Positions 49,172 through 57,738 of a stretch of DNA of 58,601 nucleotides are shown piece after piece. The notes under the pieces were generated by a model, which made no database searches, was not told where the DNA came from, and worked only from the letters and a program-made list of their open reading frames with translations. Made by a program: the position numbers and the translations under genes. Location of the stretch: contig CAIYQJ010000155.1 of assembly GCA_903928275.1 (NCBI GenBank), positions 1-58,601 of the forward strand. Direction: 5' to 3'. Source of the DNA: an uncultured Chloroflexota bacterium. GTDB lineage: Bacteria > Chloroflexota > Limnocylindria > Limnocylindrales > CSP1-4. Position 1 is the stretch's first letter; each line of letters begins with the position of its first letter.

Positions 49172-50101
49172 ATGGCCACCGCCGCGTTCTACCTCTTCGT
49201 CGTCGGGACGATCCTCCTCGCGCTTTCGTTCGCCGCGCACGTGGCGCACGCGGTGCTGCTCGCGAACGGCCGCCGCGTCGCGGTCGCCATCGCGCAGCCG
49301 AATTTGGCGTTCGCGGGCGTCGTCACCGGGAGCTTCGCGGAGCGCGAGCTCGTCGCATCCGATCCCGCGGACGGCGATCGCAGCGCCATCGCGCCGATCG
49401 CCTGGGGGCTCTCCGCGGCGGCCGTCGGCGCGCTCGGAGCGTCGCTCCTGCTGCGTGGGCTCGTCGTGGGCCGGGGTCCGTGGGGCAACCTCTACGAGTT
49501 CACCGTGGCGTTCGCCTTCGGGATCTCGCTCGGATACGTGGTGCTCGCGAAGATGTACCCGGTGCGGGCGCTCGGCGCCATCCCGCTCGGCATCGCGCTC
49601 GCCCTCGCGCTCTACGCGTTCTCGCTGCCGTCGCAGGTCGAGCAGCTCGTCCCCGCGCTCCAGAACCCGCCGCTGCTCACGATCCACGTCGGGTTCGCGA
49701 TGATCGCGTACGGGATCTTCGCGATGAGCTTCGCGGCGGGAGTCGGCTACCTCGTGCAGGGCCGCGAGGACCGCTTCGCGTGGCTTCCGTCGCACCGGAC
49801 GCTCGACGAGGTCGCATACCGGGCGGTCATCGTCGGCTTCCCGATCTTCGCGACGATGATCGTCCTCGGCAGCTGGTGGGCCAGCATCGCGTGGAGCCGG
49901 TGGTGGGGCTGGGACCCCAAGGAGACGGCGGCGCTCGTGACCTGGCTCGTCTACGCGGTCTACCTGCACGCGCGCAACCAGCGCGGGTGGAGCGGGCGGC
50001 CGGCGGCGCTCATCCTCGTCGTCGGCTTCCTCATGGTGCTCGTCACGTACAGCGGCAACCTCTGGTTCAGCGGCCTGCACGCCTACTCGGGCCTGAACTA
50101 G
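49172..50101 (+). CDS. ccsB: Cytochrome c biogenesis protein CcsB/CcsA family
   Basis: This 309-residue protein of system II cytochrome c maturation carries the heme-handling WWD-type motif. It has about eight membrane segments. The conserved WGNLYEF, LTIHVGFAMIAYG and WGWDPKETAALVTWLVYA stretches include the WWD region and heme-ligating histidines. In system II a ResB/Ccs1 partner is expected, but none is in the window. It lies directly after the zinc-ribbon gene. A ccmG-type thioredoxin was not seen. Confidence 0.92.
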   Translation: MATAAFYLFVVGTILLALSFAAHVAHAVLLANGRRVAVAIAQPNLAFAGVVTGSFAERELVASDPADGDRSAIAPIAWGLSAAAVGALGASLLLRGLVVGRGPWGNLYEFTVAFAFGISLGYVVLAKMYPVRALGAIPLGIALALALYAFSLPSQVEQLVPALQNPPLLTIHVGFAMIAYGIFAMSFAAGVGYLVQGREDRFAWLPSHRTLDEVAYRAVIVGFPIFATMIVLGSWWASIAWSRWWGWDPKETAALVTWLVYAVYLHARNQRGWSGRPAALILVVGFLMVLVTYSGNLWFSGLHAYSGLN

Positions 50102-50270
50102 GAAGCCCCGACCGCGGCGACCATCCGGCGTCGTGGATCCCCGCGGCCGGGGCCGCGGACCCCACCAGCAGGGTCGCGCATCCCCGCGGCCGGGGCCGGC
50201 AGGCCCCCCGCGACCCCCGGTCGAAGCGCCGATGCAGCGTCGTGCACCACGGGTCTGCATCCACGCATGA
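50102..50270. other. Spacer with an 18-bp direct repeat and hairpins
   Basis: ATCCCCGCGGCCGGGGCC occurs at 50137-50154 and 50180-50197. Each copy holds the self-complementary CCCCGCGGCCGGGG. The first copy is also flanked by sequence that extends a longer hairpin. These may terminate the ccsB message. No gene is seen. Confidence 0.5.
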
Positions 50271-50318
50271 ATACAACATATGCGTATGCAGAGACCTTCG
50301 TACCACTACATCTTGTGT
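50271..50318 (+). promoter_or_regulatory. Tandem NrdR-type boxes upstream of nrdJ
   Basis: The distal-to-proximal pair is ATACAACATATGCGTA (50271-50286, weak) and CCACTACATCTTGTGT (50303-50318, about 13 of 16 to the usual NrdR box). They start 32 bp apart, the three-turn spacing NrdR sites generally show. They lie just upstream of the -35 of a promoter for a ribonucleotide reductase, the known target of NrdR. nrdR itself is not in the window. Confidence 0.7.
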
Positions 50319-50326
50319 TTCGCGGA

Positions 50327-50355
50327 TTGACGTGGCCCTTCCCCGGGCGTAGTGT
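50327..50355 (+). promoter_or_regulatory. nrdJ promoter TTGACG-N17-TAGTGT
   Basis: -35 TTGACG (50327-50332), a 17-bp spacer, then -10 TAGTGT (50350-50355). It lies 8 bp downstream of the proximal NrdR-type box. The mRNA would have a leader of about 115 nt to the ATG at 50480, which has GGAGGG 5 nt upstream. Confidence 0.65.
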
Positions 50356-50479
50356 TCTTCGGCCGGGATCGGCACCGCGCCCATCACGCAGCGGTGCCGC
50401 CGGGGGTCACACGGGAGGGCGTGGGGCCCGGCTGCCGATCACGACGACCGGCACTGACGGACGGACGAGGAGGGCGGGC

Positions 50480-53400
50480 ATGGCCCGAGCGGCGAGCGAC
50501 GCGACGACTACCACACGCCGGGGCAAGGCTCCGCACGGCACCGGCGCGGCCGATCGCCCGGCGCCCGTCGCGACTGCCGACGAGGCGGCGCGCCGGGCCG
50601 GCGAGCTCGCCATCGCGGCGGAGCGCGCGGCGGCCGACGCGATGGCCGCCCTCCGGTTCACCGGCGAGGGCGTGCGCGGCCTCACGTTCCAGCGACGCTG
50701 GACCCGACCCGGCGTCCACCCCTACGACGAGGTGACCTGGGAGATCCGCACCGCCTCGATCGGGAGCGAGTCCGGGCGGATCGTCTTCGAGCAGCGCGAC
50801 GTCGAGGTCCCGTCGTTCTGGAGCCAGCTCGCGACGAACGTCGTCGTGAGCAAGTACTTCCGCGGTCACGTGGGGACGGCGGGACGCGAGACCAGCGTGA
50901 AGCAGCTCCTCGATCGCGTCGTGGACACGATCGCGGCGTGGGGGGAGACGCAGCACTACTTCGCTACCCCGGACGACCTCGCTACCTTCAAGGCCGAGCT
51001 CACGCACCTCCTCCTCCACCAGAAGATGAGCTTCAACTCGCCCGTCTGGTTCAACGTGGGGATCGAGACGCGGCCGCAGTGCTCTGCGTGCTTCATCAAC
51101 TCCGTGAAGGACTCCATGACGTCGATCATGGACCTCGCCAAGACGGAGGCCATGCTCTTCAAGTTCGGGTCGGGCGCGGGGTCCAACCTGTCGCCCATCC
51201 GCTCCTCGCGCGAGAAGATGTCCGGCGGCGGGACGGCCTCGGGCCCGGTCTCGTTCATGCGCGGCTACGACGCGTTCGCGGGCGTCGTGAAATCGGGCGG
51301 AAAGACCCGGCGCGCCGCCAAGATGGTCATCCTCGACGTGGGGCACCCTGACATCCTCGACTTCATCGACAGCAAGATGCTCGAGGAGCGGAAGGCCTGG
51401 GCGCTGATCGAGGAGGGCTACGACCCCTCCTTCACCGGCGAGGCGTACGGGTCGGTCGCCTTCCAGAACGCGAACCACTCCGTGCGCGTCACGGACGACT
51501 TCATGCGGGCCGTGGAGCAGGACCGCGACTGGACCACGCACGCGGTCGTGGACGGCGCCCCCATGGGGACCTACCGGGCCCGCGACATCTTCCGCCGGAT
51601 GGCGGATGCCGCGTGGCTCTGCGGCGACCCGGGGATCCAGTACGACACCACGATCAACGACTGGAACCCGGTCTCCGCCTCGGACCGCCAGTACGCCACG
51701 AACCCCTGTAGTGAGTTTTCCTTCCTGGACGACACCAGCTGCAACCTGGCGTCGCTGAACCTCATGAAGTTCGTGGGCGACGACGGCGAGCTCGACGTCG
51801 ACGCCTTCGGCTACGGCTGCCGCCTCACGATCACGGCCCAGGAGATCCTCGTCGACAACGCGAGCTACCCCACGGCGAAGATCGAGGAGAACAGCCACCG
51901 CTATCGGCCACTGGGCCTGGGCTACGCGAACCTCGGCGCACTCCTCATGAGCCGCGGCCTGGCCTACGACTCGCCGGACGGGCAGGCCTACGCGGCGGCG
52001 ATCACGTCGATCATGACCGCCGAGGCGTACCGCCAGAGCGCAGTCGTCGCGCGCGATCACGGCGGACCGTTCGTCGACTTCGAGAAGAACCGCGAGCCCT
52101 TCATGGCTGTGATCGACCGGCACCGCGCGGCGGCGCAGCGGATCCCTGCCCAGGGGGTCCCGGCGGACGTGGCCACCGCCGCCCGCTCCCTCTGGGACGA
52201 GACGTACGAGCTGGGTGCCCGCTACGGCTACCGCAACGCGCAGACCACGCTCCTGGCGCCCACGGGCTGCCTTGTCGGCGACAGCATGGTGCTCACGGAC
52301 CGCGGCCTCGTCCGGCTTCGTGGCCTGGGCAACCCCGACGGCGAGAAGTGGCAGACCGTTGACCTTCGGGTCGCGACCGATGACGGCCCCCGCGATGCGA
52401 CCCGGTTCTACGTCAACGGCGCCGAGCCCGTCGTCTCGGTCGAGACCTCCCGGGGCTACCGGATCCAGGGCACCACGACCCATCGGATCAGGGTGGTCGA
52501 CGCGAACGGCGACTGGCGGTGGCGCCGCTTCGCCGACCTTCGCGCCGGCGACCGAGTGCCCATGATGCTCGGCGGGATGGTCGGTGAACCGCGCGAGGTC
52601 CCGCTCCCGCCGCTCCCCGAGGCGTACTGGACCTCGGACCACCGGACCATGGTCCCGCGCTACCTGACGGCGGATCTCGCGGAGCTGGTCGGCTACTTCA
52701 TGGGCGATGGTTCGCTCCACGCCCGTGGCCCTCGCTTCTGCGTCACAGCGGGAGACGACGACGTCGTCGACCGGATCGTGGACCTCGGCCGCCGGCTCTT
52801 CGGCCTTGAGGCCACGGTCACCCCGAAGGCGGGCTACGCGGAGGTCGCCCTTCAGTCGGTCCGCCTGACCCTGTGGTGGGAGGCATGCGGCTTCGCCAAG
52901 CACGCCCCGCACGGAGAGCACCGCAGCAAGGGCTACGAGGCGCACATCCCGGACGCGGTCCTCTACTCGAATGACCCGGCCATCTACCGGGCTTTCGTCC
53001 GCGGGCTCTTCGAGGCCGACGGCAACGTGAGCAACGGGTACGCGTCGTGGTCCACGGTGTCGGACCGCTTCAGCCGGGACGTCCAGACGCTCCTGCTGGC
53101 CCTCGGGTTCGTGACGACCCGCAAGATCGACCGGCCGGGGCGGGGCCACAAGGGCGCCAATCCCATCAACGTGCTGCGGCTGCTCAACGCCAGCGCAGGC
53201 GGCCGGTTCCTGTCCGAGATCTCGTTCATGTCCGAGCGCAAGCGGACCGCCCTCGGGCTGGCCCACCACCCGCAGGCTGCACGCTACGACCTCGTGCCGG
53301 TCAGCCGTCGGACCGTCGACCGCCTCGCGCCCGACAACGATCACCTCCGGAAGACGATGCTCCTCTCGCTCTCGAGGACAGGGCTCGTCTCTCGGCGCTC

Positions 53401-54841
53401 GGCGGCCGCGCTCCTGGAGCGGACCTCCGATCTCGAGCTGGCCCAGTCGCTGGGCTACTTCTACGACGAGATCGCCTCGGCGACACTCGGCGCGGACCAG
53501 CTGACGTACGACCTGTCGGTCCCGGCGAACGTGACGTACGTGGCGAACGGCTTCGTGAGCCACAACACCATCGCGTTCATGATGGATTGCGACACGACGG
53601 GGATCGAGCCGGACATCGCCCTGATCAAGTACAAGAAGCTCGTCGGCGAGGGCTACCTCAAGATCGTGAACAACACGGTCCCCGGGGCCCTGCGGCACCT
53701 CGGGTACGCCCCGGCCGAGGTCGAGGAGATCGTCGCCTTCATCGACGAGCGCGAGACGATCGAGGGCGCGCCCGGCCTGCGGCCGGAGCACCTGACGGTC
53801 TTCGACTGCGCGTTCAAGCCGGTCAACGGCGTGCGCTCCATCCAGCCGATGGGTCACGTCCGGATGATGGCGGCGGTCCAGCCGTTCCTCTCGGGCGCCA
53901 TCAGCAAGACGGTGAACATGCCCGAGGCGGCCACCTCCCCGGAGATCGAGCAGGTCTACCTCGAGGGCTGGCGACTCGGCCTCAAGGCCATCGCCATCTA
54001 CCGCGACAACTCCAAGCGGAGCCAGCCGCTCTCCACGAGCCGGAAGAAGGACGCCGGCGCGGCCGAGCCGGAGGCGGTCACGGCACTGCGGACCCAGCTC
54101 GCGGTGGCCCAGGCGGAGGCGGTGAAGCCGCACCGGCGCCGGCTCCCGTCGGAGCGCGCGGCGGTCACGCACAAGTTCGAGATCGCCGGCCACGAGGGGT
54201 ACATCACCGTGGGGCTCTACCCGGAGGGCCAGCCGGGCGAGATCTTCCTGAAGATGGCGAAGGAGGGCTCCACCGTCAGCGGCCTCATGGACACGTTCGC
54301 CACCTCGGTGAGCCTCGCTCTCCAGTACGGCGTCCCGCTCCGGGACCTCGTGAACAAGTTCGCCCACGTCCGGTTCGAGCCGTCCGGCTTCACCGGCAAC
54401 AGCGAGATCCCGATCGCCAAGTCGATCGTGGACTACATCTTCCGGTGGCTCGGCGCGCGGTTCCTCCCCGCGGACGACCGGGCGGGGCTCGGCCTCCAGG
54501 GCGCCGCGGCGTCCTACGTCGCGGCGGCACCGGCCACCTTCGCGACCGCGCTGGTCGTGGGGGAGGGCGACTCAACGGGCGAAGACGTCGAGTCGGACGC
54601 CGGCGCGTTGTCGCGATCGAGGCTGGCGCTGCCGGTCCCGCAGGCTCCGGCGAGGCCGGGCGCCACCGTGCACGGGAACGGCAAGGGGAGCGGCACCCTC
54701 AGCGCATCGCTCGGCACCACGTCGGTCGCGTTCACCGTCCAGGAGGATGCCCCGTCCTGCGCCGAGTGCGGCTCGATCATGGTGCGCAACGGCAGCTGCT
54801 ACAAGTGCCTGAACTGCGGGAGCACGAGCGGCTGCAGCTGA
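50480..54841 (+). CDS. nrdJ: Vitamin B12-dependent ribonucleotide reductase with an intein
   Basis: This 1453-residue precursor is a class II (adenosylcobalamin) ribonucleotide reductase that makes deoxyribonucleotides without oxygen dependence. Key stretches are PVWFNVGI, QCSACFIN, GAGSNLSPIRS and the active-site NPCSEFSF (Cys410). After the intein come TIAFMMDCDT and FLSGAISKTVNMP. The C terminus has a zinc-ribbon-like CAECGS...CYKCLNCG and the final SGCS for re-reduction. After splicing the enzyme would be 1020 residues. The ATG has GGAGGG upstream. Tandem NrdR-type boxes and a promoter precede it. The 26-bp gap to the HEPN gene allows co-transcription. Confidence 0.95.
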   Translation: MARAASDATTTTRRGKAPHGTGAADRPAPVATADEAARRAGELAIAAERAAADAMAALRFTGEGVRGLTFQRRWTRPGVHPYDEVTWEIRTASIGSESGRIVFEQRDVEVPSFWSQLATNVVVSKYFRGHVGTAGRETSVKQLLDRVVDTIAAWGETQHYFATPDDLATFKAELTHLLLHQKMSFNSPVWFNVGIETRPQCSACFINSVKDSMTSIMDLAKTEAMLFKFGSGAGSNLSPIRSSREKMSGGGTASGPVSFMRGYDAFAGVVKSGGKTRRAAKMVILDVGHPDILDFIDSKMLEERKAWALIEEGYDPSFTGEAYGSVAFQNANHSVRVTDDFMRAVEQDRDWTTHAVVDGAPMGTYRARDIFRRMADAAWLCGDPGIQYDTTINDWNPVSASDRQYATNPCSEFSFLDDTSCNLASLNLMKFVGDDGELDVDAFGYGCRLTITAQEILVDNASYPTAKIEENSHRYRPLGLGYANLGALLMSRGLAYDSPDGQAYAAAITSIMTAEAYRQSAVVARDHGGPFVDFEKNREPFMAVIDRHRAAAQRIPAQGVPADVATAARSLWDETYELGARYGYRNAQTTLLAPTGCLVGDSMVLTDRGLVRLRGLGNPDGEKWQTVDLRVATDDGPRDATRFYVNGAEPVVSVETSRGYRIQGTTTHRIRVVDANGDWRWRRFADLRAGDRVPMMLGGMVGEPREVPLPPLPEAYWTSDHRTMVPRYLTADLAELVGYFMGDGSLHARGPRFCVTAGDDDVVDRIVDLGRRLFGLEATVTPKAGYAEVALQSVRLTLWWEACGFAKHAPHGEHRSKGYEAHIPDAVLYSNDPAIYRAFVRGLFEADGNVSNGYASWSTVSDRFSRDVQTLLLALGFVTTRKIDRPGRGHKGANPINVLRLLNASAGGRFLSEISFMSERKRTALGLAHHPQAARYDLVPVSRRTVDRLAPDNDHLRKTMLLSLSRTGLVSRRSAAALLERTSDLELAQSLGYFYDEIASATLGADQLTYDLSVPANVTYVANGFVSHNTIAFMMDCDTTGIEPDIALIKYKKLVGEGYLKIVNNTVPGALRHLGYAPAEVEEIVAFIDERETIEGAPGLRPEHLTVFDCAFKPVNGVRSIQPMGHVRMMAAVQPFLSGAISKTVNMPEAATSPEIEQVYLEGWRLGLKAIAIYRDNSKRSQPLSTSRKKDAGAAEPEAVTALRTQLAVAQAEAVKPHRRRLPSERAAVTHKFEIAGHEGYITVGLYPEGQPGEIFLKMAKEGSTVSGLMDTFATSVSLALQYGVPLRDLVNKFAHVRFEPSGFTGNSEIPIAKSIVDYIFRWLGARFLPADDRAGLGLQGAAASYVAAAPATFATALVVGEGDSTGEDVESDAGALSRSRLALPVPQAPARPGATVHGNGKGSGTLSASLGTTSVAFTVQEDAPSCAECGSIMVRNGSCYKCLNCGSTSGCS
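52268..53566 (+). other. Intein with LAGLIDADG homing endonuclease inside NrdJ
   Basis: A 433-residue in-frame insertion (residues 597-1029) lies between LLAPTG and TIAFMM, a contiguous conserved motif in RNRs. It begins with Cys (CLVGDSMVLTDRG) and ends VANGFVSHN followed by Thr, the classic splice junctions. The block B TxxH motif appears in GTTTHRIRV. Two dodecapeptide endonuclease motifs are present: LVGYFMGDGSL and FVRGLFEADGN. Both carry acidic residues, so the homing endonuclease may be active. Confidence 0.95.
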
Positions 54842-54866
54842 GCCGGGCGGCCCGAAGAGTCCGCGC

Positions 54867-55265
54867 ATGAACCCGGACCAGCGGCGCCTTCTCGAGATGG
54901 CGCGACGCTCCTCCGAGACCGCCGAGCGGAGCGTCGCCGCGGGCGACACGGCCACGGCGGCGATCCGCGCCCACTACGCCATGGTGTACGCGGCGCTGGC
55001 CGCCCTCACGGGCGAGGCCGTGGGCGCGGCCGTGGACCCCGACGACCACGCGGCGGTCCACGCGGCCTTCCGCGCCCGGTTCGCGAAGACGCGGCGCCTG
55101 GATCCGCAGCTGCACCGCTGGCTCCTCGACGCGCACGAGCTTCGGCTGCTCGCGGAAGGCGACCCGCCGGGCGGCCTCGATGCGGGTGCCATCCGCGAGA
55201 CCCTCGACAGGGCCGACTCGATGATCCTCGCCATCCGGAGGTTCCTCGGACCGGGCGAGGGTTGA
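54867..55265 (+). CDS. HEPN-domain protein
   Basis: This 132-residue all-helical protein matches the COG1895-type HEPN pattern: LLEMARRSSETAERSVAAGD, AIRAHYAMVYAALAAL, then FAKTRRLDPQLHRWLLDAHELRLLAEGD. HEPN proteins often pair with a MNT nucleotidyltransferase as a toxin-antitoxin or stress module. No MNT gene is adjacent, and the canonical RNase motif Rx4-6H is not clearly present. It follows nrdJ by 25 bp and could be its cotranscript. Confidence 0.8.
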   Translation: MNPDQRRLLEMARRSSETAERSVAAGDTATAAIRAHYAMVYAALAALTGEAVGAAVDPDDHAAVHAAFRARFAKTRRLDPQLHRWLLDAHELRLLAEGDPPGGLDAGAIRETLDRADSMILAIRRFLGPGEG

Positions 55266-55575
55266 CGCCGCGCCGGCGGCACGCGGCGGCACGCGGCGGC
55301 ACGTCGGCCGCCGGCTGACGCCGCGCGCTCCTTCAGGACGACGCAAGGAACGCGTGAGAGGTTTCTCATGCAGGTCGGGCGGTTCCTGTGAACCCACACA
55401 AGCCCTGCCGCCGGCACGAGCCTAGAGTCGGTCCAGGATGGGGCGGCATGGGCCGCCCCGCACCCTGGGAGCTCGACGCCATGGTTCATCTCGATCGCGG
55501 CACCCGCACGATCCGGCGGACAGGCCGATAGCCTCGACCCCCGCCGTCCGCAGGACGTCACCGGCCGGCACCGAC
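55266..55575. other. Regulatory gap upstream of the flavin electron-transfer module
   Basis: No supported gene. CGGCGGCACG is repeated three times at 55274-55303. Two small palindromes follow: TGAGA-N4-TCTCA at 55355-55368 and GGTTC-N4-GAACC at 55381-55394, possible operators. A TAGAGT hexamer (55423-55428) could be a -10. An 8-bp hairpin with loop ATGG is at 55440-55459. An ATG at 55438 is in frame with the next gene but would add 46 low-complexity residues. Confidence 0.5.
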
Positions 55576-56928
55576 GTGACCGCCTCCGCTCCGCGGCGGC
55601 ATCCCCCGCTGCCCCGGACGTGGGCGATCACCGGCCGCGACATCGCGGCGGCGCTCGTGGGCGTGGGCGTGATCGTCGTCGCCATGTGGGCCCGCCACGG
55701 CGGCCTGTCGCGCGATCCCGTCGCCGGGATCGGCCAGGTCACGGGGCTCCTGGGGACCTACCTCGCGCTCGTGGGCGTGCTGGCGGCGTCGCGGGCGCCC
55801 TGGCTGGACCAGACCGTGGGAGCCGATCGTCTCGCGGTCGTCCACCGCTGGACCGGATTCGCCGTGTTCTGGCTGCTGACCGCGCACGTCGCCTTCTCGT
55901 CGATCGCCTTCGCGGCCGCCGCGCACACCGGGATCGTCGACGACACGATCTCGCTCGTGCAGACGACGCCGGGGATGCTCGGCTCGATCGTCGGGTTCGG
56001 ACTGTTCGTGCTCGTGACCGTGACGTCGATCCGCTACGCCCGGCGCCGGGTCTCCTACGAGACGTGGCACGCGCTTCACCTGTACGCGTATCTCGCGATC
56101 GCCTTCGGCTTCCTCCACCAGCTCACGGTCGGCACGGACTTCATCACCGACCCGGTCGCCCAGGTCTTCTGGGTGGGCCTCTACGCGGTCGCGATCCTCC
56201 CGCTCGTCATCTACCGCTGGCTCCTGCCGATCGCGCATTTCGCCCGCCATCGGTTCGTCGTCGCGAACGTGGTTCGCGAGGCGCCGGACGTCGTCTCGGT
56301 CCACATCGGCGGGCATGACCTGTCGCGCTTCCCCGTCCGCTCGGGCCAGTGGTTCCGCCTGCGCTTCCTCACGTCGGACGCGTGGTGGCGGGCGCACCCG
56401 TACAGCCTCTCGGCCGCGCCCGACGGGCGCACGCTGCGCTTCACGATCAAGGCGCTCGGCGACGGGAGCGCGGGCGCCCGGTGGATCAGGCCCGGCACGC
56501 GCGTGATCCTCGAAGGACCGTACGGCGCCATGCACGGCGGGGCCCGTCGCAACAAGGGCTTCCTCCTCATCGCCGGCGGGATCGGGATCACGCCCCTCCG
56601 CGCGATCCTCGAGGGGGTCCGATACGACCCCGGCGACGTCGTGCTCCTCTACCGGGCCCGCGGCGAGGGCGAGATCATCTTCCGCCACGAGATCGACGTG
56701 CTCGCGGCGCATCGCGGCGCGACGGTCCACTACCTCGTGGGACCCCGGGGTCGGACGCCCGCGTCGGACCCGCTCGGGCCGGCCTCGATCGCCGCCATGG
56801 TCCCCGACGTCCTCTCGCGCGACGCCTTCATCTGCGGCCCCACGGGCCTGATGGACCTCGCTTCCGGCAGCCTGCGCGACCTCGGGGTCCCGGAGGCCCA
56901 CATCCACGCCGAACGATTCGCCTACTGA
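55576..56928 (+). CDS. Ferric-reductase-like membrane flavocytochrome (FRE/FNR fusion)
   Basis: This 450-residue protein fuses a ferric-reductase-like heme membrane domain and a ferredoxin-reductase-like module. Six or so helices include likely heme His in VVHRWTGFAVFWLLTAHVAF and WHALHLYAYLAIAFGFLHQL. The soluble half has HPYSLSAAP (FAD), GGIGITPLRAI (NAD(P)) and FICGPTGLMD. It should pass electrons from NAD(P)H across the membrane, here probably to the FMN-binding protein encoded next. The GTG at 55576 is chosen because the upstream frame is non-homologous; no ribosome binding site is evident. Confidence 0.9.
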   Translation: MTASAPRRHPPLPRTWAITGRDIAAALVGVGVIVVAMWARHGGLSRDPVAGIGQVTGLLGTYLALVGVLAASRAPWLDQTVGADRLAVVHRWTGFAVFWLLTAHVAFSSIAFAAAAHTGIVDDTISLVQTTPGMLGSIVGFGLFVLVTVTSIRYARRRVSYETWHALHLYAYLAIAFGFLHQLTVGTDFITDPVAQVFWVGLYAVAILPLVIYRWLLPIAHFARHRFVVANVVREAPDVVSVHIGGHDLSRFPVRSGQWFRLRFLTSDAWWRAHPYSLSAAPDGRTLRFTIKALGDGSAGARWIRPGTRVILEGPYGAMHGGARRNKGFLLIAGGIGITPLRAILEGVRYDPGDVVLLYRARGEGEIIFRHEIDVLAAHRGATVHYLVGPRGRTPASDPLGPASIAAMVPDVLSRDAFICGPTGLMDLASGSLRDLGVPEAHIHAERFAY

Positions 56929-56941
56929 TGGAGACGACACG

Positions 56942-57733
56942 ATGATCCCGCGTCGAGGGGCCTTCGGCCTCCTGTTCACGTTCCTCGGGTCCGCTCTCGT
57001 GGTGGCCTTCCAGACGTCCGATCCCGGACCTGCCCTGACGGGGAAGCCGATCGCGATCAGCCCGGTCGGAGCGGGATCCGGAATCGCGGCGGGCGCAGGT
57101 GCGGGGCCGGGCGGAGCAGCCGCGGGCGGAGCATCCGGCGGCGGGGCCAGCGGCGTGAGCGGGACGCCGAGTGGCGGGACGCCGAGCGCCGCACCGGGCG
57201 GCAGCGGAGCGCCGAGCGCCGGGGCATCGACGAGTCCGGGGACTGGTTCGGCGATTGGATCAGCGGCGGGCGCGGCTGGAGCCACGACCGGCAAGGGATC
57301 CACCGCGACAGCAGCTCCGTCGGCCACGCCCGCCGGCGCGACCTCGAAGCCGCGGGCGCACGCCACCCCCGCCCCGACGCCGACGCCCGCGCCGGTCCGG
57401 GCCACACCGGTCCCGGCCACGCCTGCTCCGACCCCCGCGCTGGCGGTGGGCGCCTACCGTGACGGCACGTACGACGGCACAGGGGAGCAGATCCCCTGGG
57501 GCGTCATCGCGGTCCGAGTGACGATCAGCGGCGGCAGGATCGTCGACGTCACGCCGACCTCGCTGTCGAGCGGCGGCCGTTCGACCCGCATCGACCAGTT
57601 CGCCGTCCCGATCCTCCACGACGAGGCGCTCGCGGCGCAGAGCGCGAACATCAACATGGTCTCCGGCGCCACCTGGACGAGCCAGGGGTATGCGGCGTCG
57701 CTCCAGAGCGCCCTCGACTCGGCGCGCGTGTAG
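56942..57733 (+). CDS. Secreted FMN-binding domain protein (flavinylated electron carrier)
   Basis: This 263-residue protein has an N-terminal signal or anchor (FGLLFTFLGSALVVAF), a Gly/Ser/Ala-rich then Thr/Pro-rich spacer of about 130 residues, and a C-terminal FMN-binding domain. The latter has YRDGTYDGTGEQIPWGVIAV and the flavinylation motif SGATWTSQGY, where Thr244 is the likely site of covalent FMN. The next gene encodes ApbE, which attaches FMN to such threonines. It is likely an extracytoplasmic electron carrier, fed by the flavocytochrome encoded 13 bp upstream. Confidence 0.9.
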   Translation: MIPRRGAFGLLFTFLGSALVVAFQTSDPGPALTGKPIAISPVGAGSGIAAGAGAGPGGAAAGGASGGGASGVSGTPSGGTPSAAPGGSGAPSAGASTSPGTGSAIGSAAGAAGATTGKGSTATAAPSATPAGATSKPRAHATPAPTPTPAPVRATPVPATPAPTPALAVGAYRDGTYDGTGEQIPWGVIAVRVTISGGRIVDVTPTSLSSGGRSTRIDQFAVPILHDEALAAQSANINMVSGATWTSQGYAASLQSALDSARV

Positions 57734-57738
57734 CGCTC

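Noticed and set aside
50267..50479. Longer N terminus for NrdJ
   Set aside because: The added residues would translate the NrdR-type box and the promoter. ATG 50480 has a good ribosome binding site.
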